From: an uncultured Mycoplasmatota bacterium
Lineage (GTDB): Bacteria; Bacillota_I; Bacilli_A; RF39; UBA660
Direction of reading: 5' to 3'
NCBI GenBank assembly: GCA_900551105.1
Contig: URUT01000041.1
Location: 1-11,156, forward strand
DNA: 11,156 bases
Shown: piece by piece, positions 7,995 to 11,156 of the stretch
Layout of the letters: every line of letters begins with the position of its first letter
Position numbering within the stretch: the first letter of the stretch is position 1
The notes under the pieces: generated by a model
Told to the model about the DNA's origin: nothing
Seen by the model: the letters and a program-made list of their open reading frames with translations, nothing else
The model's database searches: none
Program-made: the position numbers and the translations under genes

Positions 7995-8753
7995 TCACCC
8001 CAATGATAATAGATTTTTTAAAAATAGCATTGCTAAATTACTATTTAAGTATAAGAGAAGCATGCTTACTGCAAGAAATGGTCCAAACGGAAGCATATTT
8101 TCTTCTCTTTTTACCGTAATGTACATAGCGTATGGGAAAGCTAAAAACGAAGCTAGTATAATGTAAAATATTCCTAATAAAGGTCCAAGAACTAGGCCAG
8201 CAATAAATGATAATTTGATGTCACCACCACCTAAGGATTCTTTTTTAAATAGAAAATTTCCTAAAAGCATTAGTCCATATACTAGTGCAAATATTAAGAT
8301 CCCTGACATAAATGATATTAAAGTTTTGTTTAATCCTTCAAATATTAGTTTCGTAATTATGATCAGTAATCCAGAAACAATTAATGGTCCATCAGATATA
8401 ATCATATATTTAGAATCACTAACAATTATTATTATAACTAAACTTGATATAATAATGCTTATAATAAAGTTTTCAGAAAAGCCAAATATGATATAACTAA
8501 ATAGAAATAATATTCCAGTTAATAATTCCATAACTGGATACATCAATGATATTTTTTGATGACATGATTTGCATTTACCTTTTAAAAAGATAAAAGATAT
8601 TACTGGAATATTTTCATACCATGATAACTTGTGATTACATTTAAAGCAGTGACTTCCTGGAAAAATTATTGATTCATTTTTAGGAAGTCTTAAGCCCACT
8701 ACGTTGTAAAATGAGCCAAATATCAAGCCTATTATAAATATAACAATTTCCAT
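7995..8753 (-). CDS. pilD: Prepilin peptidase / N-methyltransferase (PilD/ComC family, A24)
   Basis: A 252-residue polytopic membrane protein with the full layout of bifunctional type IV prepilin peptidases. The N-terminal segment has GSFYNVVGLRLP (13-24) and two CxxC pairs (Cys36/39 and Cys61/64) that bind zinc in the methyltransferase domain. It is followed by hydrophobic helices and two aspartate motifs, around Asp113/Asp121 (SDSKYMIISD) and GGGD ending at Asp178. The two catalytic Asp are most likely 113 and 178. Family members usually have IPD where this has ISD. It cuts prepilins after the conserved Gly at the inner face of the membrane and methylates the new N-terminus; the substrates are the downstream pilins. 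Its ribosome site overlaps the stop of pilC, and the gap is 7 bases. Confidence 0.95.
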   Translation of the reverse strand: MEIVIFIIGLIFGSFYNVVGLRLPKNESIIFPGSHCFKCNHKLSWYENIPVISFIFLKGKCKSCHQKISLMYPVMELLTGILFLFSYIIFGFSENFIISIIISSLVIIIIVSDSKYMIISDGPLIVSGLLIIITKLIFEGLNKTLISFMSGILIFALVYGLMLLGNFLFKKESLGGGDIKLSFIAGLVLGPLLGIFYIILASFLAFPYAMYITVKREENMLPFGPFLAVSMLLLYLNSNLAMLFLKNLLSLG

Positions 8754-8760
8754 ACCCCAC

Positions 8761-10419
8761 CTACTTAATTTGATTATATAAACTAAACATTGGTAAAATT
8801 ACTGCAAGAACAATACCACCTACCACAACTGCTAAAAAGATAATCATTGTTGGCTCTATAAAGTTTTTCATGTTGTTGATAATTGTTTTATGCTCCGTTT
8901 GATAGTACTGGGCAACTTTATCCATCATTGCTGCTAATTCACCGGTTGATTCACCGGTTACAATCATAAAATATGCTACTTCAGGAACAGCCCATTGGTT
9001 TTTAAATGATTCACTTATTTTTTCACCTTTAGCTATATTATTAATTGTTTTAAACATAATTTCTTTGTATACTTCATTTTTAGTTATTTCACTTAATAGA
9101 TTCATACTATCAGTAATAAATACATTATTTTTTAATAGCGAAGCGAAAGTTTTAGCAAATACATTCATTTCCTTATAAATTATTATTTTACCAAATATAG
9201 GCAGCTTCATAGCAAATATTTGTAAACTTTTTCTAAATGATTTTACTTTTTTATAAAATATAATAATAACTACAATTATTAGAATGAAACCACTTAATAA
9301 ATACACAAAGTTTTTATCAAAGAATTTACTTAAGTTAAGTACCCATAGTGTGTAACCATTTAGGGTCGCTTCTGTTGATGCATACACACCTTCGAATTGT
9401 GGAATAACATACAACATAATAAATACGACTACTGCAACCGAGAACACAGAAATGATTGCGGGGTAACTCATGGCGTTTATCATGGCTTTTCTTGTATTAT
9501 CCAGTTCAGTGTAATATGATGCTAAATCATCTAAAGTTTCTTCTAATTCACCAGTTGCTTCGGCAGCTTTAACCATACTAATTAATAATGCTGGAAAAGA
9601 ATTTCTTTGTTTTTCTAGAGCTGATGAGAAAGATTCACCTAACGTTAGATTGTATATGATTGAATCAAAAACTCTTTTTTTGCGAGGGCTTTTACTCATT
9701 TGTTTTCCTAAAATACGCATTGAATCAGTTAATGTTATACCGGCCTTTAAATATGTGGATAGCTGAGTTAACCAAAATATTAAATCTTTATTTCTAAAAC
9801 GATAGTTATTAAATTCAGATGGTCCATAAAATAATTCTATATACTTATTTGTTTCGATTGTTAATACAGTATTACCCTCATTTGTTAAATAAGTATAAAC
9901 CTCCATTTTTGAATACGCATAAAATACACCAGTTACTTTTTTACCGCTAGAATCTATTGCAGTATATTTATAAGTTACGGGTTTTTCACTTCTTTCGGTA
10001 TCTGTTTGTAATGCTGCGTAAAGGCTTTGATTTTGAATTTTTTGAGCTTCTTTTTGTTTCTTTACGAATGATAAATTATTGTAAAAATCTTGCCATTTAT
10101 CTTCTAAAGTTGGTTTATATTCTAATTTGGTTTCTTCTTTTTGAGCGGGTTCGTTATTGAGTTTGGTTTTTTTCGTTTCTTTTTTAAAGGCCTCTACTCC
10201 ACTATCAAGATTAATAGTTTCTTCTTCAAGTGTTTCTATTCCCACTTTGTTTTTTTGCTTTTTTTCATAATTATTAAATATTTTATCTCCTATTTTATTA
10301 AATATGAAGATAAATGGATATAGTAGTGCATAAATTGTATAGTAAATACCTAGCACCTCATATTTTAGGAGGTTAAATGGAAATAATAATATTTTTAGTA
10401 TTATATTTTGATTATTCAT
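8761..10419 (-). CDS. pilC: Type IV pilus inner-membrane platform protein PilC/ComGB
   Basis: A 552-residue protein with the PilC/GspF layout. A short N-terminal domain begins YKYTAIDSSGKKVTG (150-164). Two T2SSF domains follow: about 210-340 (with AAEATGELEETLDDLASYY) and about 415-545 (with TGESTGELAAMMDKVAQYY). Membrane segments lie near 320-340, 371-389 and 524-545. The protein anchors the assembly ATPase and organises pilin insertion. Unusually, the first 145 residues are an extension: a hydrophobic stretch at about 6-42, then a charged Lys/Glu linker (about 50-140) before the normal start. PilC proteins are usually near 400 residues. The ATG at 10419 has a strong AGGAGG site 4 bases upstream and a good promoter, so the long form is probably real; no ATPase gene precedes it in this window. 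Confidence 0.95.
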   Translation of the reverse strand: MNNQNIILKILLFPFNLLKYEVLGIYYTIYALLYPFIFIFNKIGDKIFNNYEKKQKNKVGIETLEEETINLDSGVEAFKKETKKTKLNNEPAQKEETKLEYKPTLEDKWQDFYNNLSFVKKQKEAQKIQNQSLYAALQTDTERSEKPVTYKYTAIDSSGKKVTGVFYAYSKMEVYTYLTNEGNTVLTIETNKYIELFYGPSEFNNYRFRNKDLIFWLTQLSTYLKAGITLTDSMRILGKQMSKSPRKKRVFDSIIYNLTLGESFSSALEKQRNSFPALLISMVKAAEATGELEETLDDLASYYTELDNTRKAMINAMSYPAIISVFSVAVVVFIMLYVIPQFEGVYASTEATLNGYTLWVLNLSKFFDKNFVYLLSGFILIIVVIIIFYKKVKSFRKSLQIFAMKLPIFGKIIIYKEMNVFAKTFASLLKNNVFITDSMNLLSEITKNEVYKEIMFKTINNIAKGEKISESFKNQWAVPEVAYFMIVTGESTGELAAMMDKVAQYYQTEHKTIINNMKNFIEPTMIIFLAVVVGGIVLAVILPMFSLYNQIK

Positions 10420-10446
10420 AATGCCTCCTACTTTATTCCTAGTTTG

Positions 10447-10475
10447 ATTATAACATTTTTTATAGATGGAGACAA
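10447..10475 (-). promoter_or_regulatory. Promoter of the pilus operon
   Basis: On the minus strand TTGTCT, a 17-base spacer and TATAAT form a sigma-A-type promoter, with TGT just before the -10 giving an extended -10. It sits 28 bases upstream of the pilC ATG, with the AGGAGG site between. No other strong promoter is seen upstream of the operon, and the genes that follow are tightly packed, so it probably drives the whole cluster. Confidence 0.75.
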
Positions 10476-10495
10476 TAAATTTTTTATGTTAGGTA

Positions 10496-10525
10496 TTGAA
10501 TATAATGAGCAAATTATAGTATAAT
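10496..10525 (+). promoter_or_regulatory. Promoter of antisense-type RNA, copy 1
   Basis: TTGAAT, an 18-base spacer and a perfect TATAAT lie seven bases before the conserved GAGGAAGAGC start of the RNA. Copy 2, 503 bases on, has the same two boxes, the same spacer length and the same distance to the RNA although spacer bases differ. That conservation supports a working promoter. It is back-to-back with the pilus operon promoter. Confidence 0.75.
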
Positions 10526-10531
10526 TAATTT

Positions 10532-10625
10532 GAGGAAGAGCACTAACCCCCTGATGGTTAGACTTCTCCAATGTTTTGGTTGAAAAAGTCAAATCCACTT
10601 TAAGGTTGGGTTTGACTTTTTCTTT
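10532..10625 (+). ncRNA. Structured small RNA, probable type I antitoxin (RNA II-like), copy 1
   Basis: From the promoter a transcript of about 94 nt would start near 10532 and end after the terminator at 10583-10621. Its 5' part folds as a hairpin: GAAG (10535-10538) with CTTC (10563-10566), then CTAACC (10543-10548) with GGTTAG (10556-10561), closing a C-rich loop CCCTGAT. The ACCCC run can pair with the GGGGU of the toxin Shine-Dalgarno site, and CTAACC can pair with GGTTAG in the toxin leader. The 3' terminator is antisense to the end of the toxin mRNA. In copy 2 hairpin and terminator stem are identical while the linker between them has changed, including loss of an ATG, so the product is an RNA, not a peptide. 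Expression and pairing are inferred. Confidence 0.65.
10583..10621. terminator. Bidirectional intrinsic terminator shared by toxin mRNA and antisense RNA
   Basis: A long stem pairs 10583-10597 with 10607-10621 (15 pairs, one T-G wobble) around a 9-base loop (10598-10606). It reads A5 into T5 in either direction, with further T after it rightwards. It can therefore end the rightward small RNA and the leftward peptide mRNA. The two loops, CTTTAAGGT and ACCTTAAAG, are complementary and each contains a YUNR-type U-turn match, a feature tied to loop-loop pairing in Fst/par systems. Confidence 0.85.
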
Positions 10626-10630
10626 TTATC

Positions 10631-10705
10631 TTAAATTAATTTTAAAATAATTAGAAAGACTACTAAGATGATAATTAACTGGAGTATTTCTTTAATGATT
10701 TTCAT
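10631..10705 (-). CDS. 24-residue hydrophobic peptide, candidate type I toxin, copy 1
   Basis: ATG at 10705 to TAA at 10631 encodes 24 residues: a short charged start MKIIKE, then about 15 residues that are nearly all Ile, Leu or Val with one Phe, and an end LKLI with one Lys. This fits a single membrane-spanning peptide like the Ibs, Ldr or Fst toxins. An extended ribosome site (GAGGGGTGAT) lies upstream, and the gene ends 9 bases before the bidirectional terminator. Its 3' end is repeated exactly in copy 2. It lacks the Pro and the C-terminal charged tail I associate with the Fst family, so it may be a different family. Toxicity is inferred from layout and composition; a harmless small membrane peptide is the main alternative. 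Confidence 0.65.
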   Translation of the reverse strand: MKIIKEILQLIIILVVFLIILKLI

Positions 10706-10746
10706 CTGTTCATCACCCCTCTTTCATTCTTTGAAAATTTAAGAGG
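10703..10746 (-). promoter_or_regulatory. Toxin mRNA leader: SD-hiding hairpin and overlapping mini-ORF
   Basis: On the minus strand CCTC (10743-10746) can pair with GAGG of the ribosome site (10718-10721), and TTTCA (10732-10736) with TGAAA (10722-10726). Together they make a hairpin with a 5-base loop and a 6-base bulge that covers the Shine-Dalgarno site. An upstream ATG at 10713 reads Met-Asn-Arg-stop, its TGA overlapping the toxin ATG as ATGA. Both features would restrain or couple toxin translation. The fold is by eye. Confidence 0.5.
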
Positions 10747-10777
10747 CGAAGCCTAACCTAGTGCTCTTCAATGAGTT

Positions 10778-10806
10778 ACATTAACACATAAGTTTAGACG
10801 ATGCAA
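10778..10806 (-). promoter_or_regulatory. Candidate promoter of the peptide (toxin) mRNA, copy 1
   Basis: On the minus strand TTGCAT, a 17-base spacer and TAATGT with a TGT extension lie so that transcription would start near 10771-10772, just before GAAGAGCACTA. The -10 is a weak match (three of six), rescued by the extension. The leader before the peptide ATG would be about 66 bases. Confidence 0.5.
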
Positions 10807-10998
10807 GAGTAAATTTTTATGGTCAAGCAGACTTTTAAAATTGAATTAAAACATACGCAAAACTGCATAAATAAAGGATTTGGAACAAATTTACTCATCA
10901 TTTAATTTAATGTAAAATAGTGCTTAAACTCTTTATACATCTATAGTTAAACAAAACTTTGAAATTAGCATTTGCAATTAAAATTTATTTTAAAAAAC
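10807..10998. other. AT-rich spacer between the two modules, no gene seen
   Basis: I see no open frame with a ribosome site, no RNA gene and no strong hairpin here. The stretch separates the toxin promoter of copy 1 from the small-RNA promoter of copy 2 and may hold upstream promoter elements. Together with the short module genes it makes up the gene-poor right end of the window. Confidence 0.6.
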
Positions 10999-11028
10999 TT
11001 GAATAAAACATATTCTTTGTTGTATAAT
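10999..11028 (+). promoter_or_regulatory. Promoter of antisense-type RNA, copy 2
   Basis: TTGAAT, 18 bases and TATAAT, seven bases before GAGGAAGAGC: the same geometry as copy 1, but the spacer sequence differs. Preservation of boxes and spacing while the rest has drifted indicates selection on the promoter. Confidence 0.75.
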
Positions 11029-11034
11029 TTAATT

Positions 11035-11128
11035 GAGGAAGAGCACTAACCCCCTGATGGTTAGACTTCTCCAGTTGTTTGCTTGAAAAAGTCAAATCCA
11101 TTTTAAGGTTGGGTTTGACTTTTTCTTT
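11035..11128 (+). ncRNA. Structured small RNA, probable type I antitoxin, copy 2
   Basis: The 5' hairpin (about 11038-11069) is identical to copy 1, and the terminator differs only by one loop base. The linker has changed (CCAGTTGTTTGCTTG in place of CCAATGTTTTGGTTG). If pairing with the toxin mRNA uses the hairpin and terminator, the two RNAs could cross-regulate; if the linker matters, it may give copy specificity. This is inference from two copies only. Confidence 0.65.
11086..11124. terminator. Bidirectional intrinsic terminator, copy 2
   Basis: The 15-pair stem is unchanged from copy 1 and the single difference (T for C at 11101) is in the loop. It would end both the small RNA and the second peptide mRNA. 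Confidence 0.85.
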
Positions 11129-11133
11129 TTATC

Positions 11134-11156
11134 TTAAATTAATTTTAAAATAATTA
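11134..11156 (-). CDS. C-terminal end of a second hydrophobic peptide gene (partial)
   Basis: The last 23 bases are identical to the 3' end of the copy 1 peptide gene: on the minus strand they read two bases of a codon, then Ile-Ile-Leu-Lys-Leu-Ile and TAA. The start lies outside the window. It shows that the repeat unit includes the toxin gene, not only the small RNA. Confidence 0.6.

Larger units (their letters stand above)
10532..10653 (+). repeat. Direct repeat, copy 1 (sRNA plus toxin 3' end)
   Basis: This stretch matches 11035-11156 almost base for base at an offset of 503. The differences are confined to the linker after the 5' hairpin (about 10571-10580) and one base in the terminator loop (10598, C versus T). 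The repeat continues beyond the terminator into the peptide gene and is cut by the window end in copy 2, so its true length is longer. Confidence 0.95.
10535..10769. repeat. Perfect 11-bp inverted repeat bounding the toxin-antitoxin module
   Basis: GAAGAGCACTA at 10535-10545 recurs in inverted orientation at 10759-10769. Because the two transcripts run towards each other, both the small RNA and the toxin mRNA would begin with the same GAAGAGCACTA sequence within a few bases of their predicted 5' ends. A toxin transcript reading through the terminator would gain a 3' copy complementary to its own 5' end. Confidence 0.85.
11035..11156 (+). repeat. Direct repeat, copy 2, cut by the window end
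   Basis: This is the second copy of the 10532-10653 unit, offset by 503 bases. It is still matching at the last base, so the repeat and the module continue beyond the window. Confidence 0.95.

Noticed and set aside
7916..8496. Plus-strand frames opposite the pilin and prepilin peptidase genes
   Set aside because: These are antisense images of hydrophobic helices in genes with firm family assignments.
9957..10323. Plus-strand frames opposite the N-terminal extension of PilC
   Set aside because: They are Phe/Ile-rich products that mirror the Lys/Glu-rich linker of PilC. The minus frame has the promoter and the ribosome site.
1..10419. Mycoplasma-type genetic code (TGA as Trp)
   Set aside because: TGA ends the prepilin peptidase gene and one minor prepilin gene exactly where the next gene's start or ribosome site lies; Trp is encoded by TGG.
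10553..10603. Short peptide frames within the small RNA (starting at ATG 10554 and ATG 10571)
   Set aside because: There is no ribosome site, and the second ATG is lost in copy 2, where the linker has drifted while the hairpin and terminator are kept.
10532..11156. CRISPR repeats or a riboswitch as the explanation of the repeated hairpin
   Set aside because: There are only two copies 503 bases apart, each with promoter and terminator, and no protein gene follows the RNA in its own direction. I could not match a known riboswitch consensus.

Overview
The window looks like chromosome of a low-GC Gram-positive-type bacterium (Firmicutes/Bacilli, possibly an uncultured gut lineage). The basis is strong AT richness, GGAGG-type ribosome binding sites, TTGNNN-N17/18-TATAAT promoters, AGA and TTA/CTA codon preference, and TGA used as a real stop (for example at the end of the prepilin peptidase gene), which argues against the Mycoplasma code. 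The taxonomic guess is inference; no marker gene is present.

About 10.4 kb is one leftward (minus-strand) operon for a type IV pilus or competence-like pseudopilus. In transcription order it holds: a promoter at 10447-10475; the inner-membrane platform protein PilC (8761-10419); the prepilin peptidase PilD (7995-8753); a short Cys-rich ComGC-like pilin, the likely major subunit (7531-7989); a weak terminator; a GTG-started prepilin-like protein with a carbohydrate-binding-like ectodomain (6560-7468); two small minor prepilins overlapping by ATGA (6031-6546 and 5480-6034); a 1355-residue giant prepilin with Ig-like domains and BspA-type leucine-rich repeats (1398-5465); and a membrane-anchored, TasA-like surface protein that runs off the left edge (1-1357). 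Gaps within the operon are -4 to 62 bases. PilD would process the prepilins and PilC would be the assembly platform; the assembly ATPase must be encoded elsewhere. The distal genes look like tip or surface modules carried by the filament.

The right end (about 10490-11156) is different. It holds one complete and one cut-off copy of a small module, offset by 503 bases. Each has a rightward promoter giving a roughly 94-nt structured RNA that ends in a symmetric terminator. Facing it on the minus strand is a gene for a 24-residue, almost wholly hydrophobic peptide with its own promoter, a Shine-Dalgarno site that can be hidden in a hairpin, and the same terminator read from the other side. This is the layout of a type I toxin-antitoxin system of the Fst/par kind (convergent toxin mRNA and antisense RNA sharing a bidirectional terminator). 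The peptide does not carry the Fst signature I know, so it may be an undescribed family present as a tandem array. This is the most interesting part of the window.
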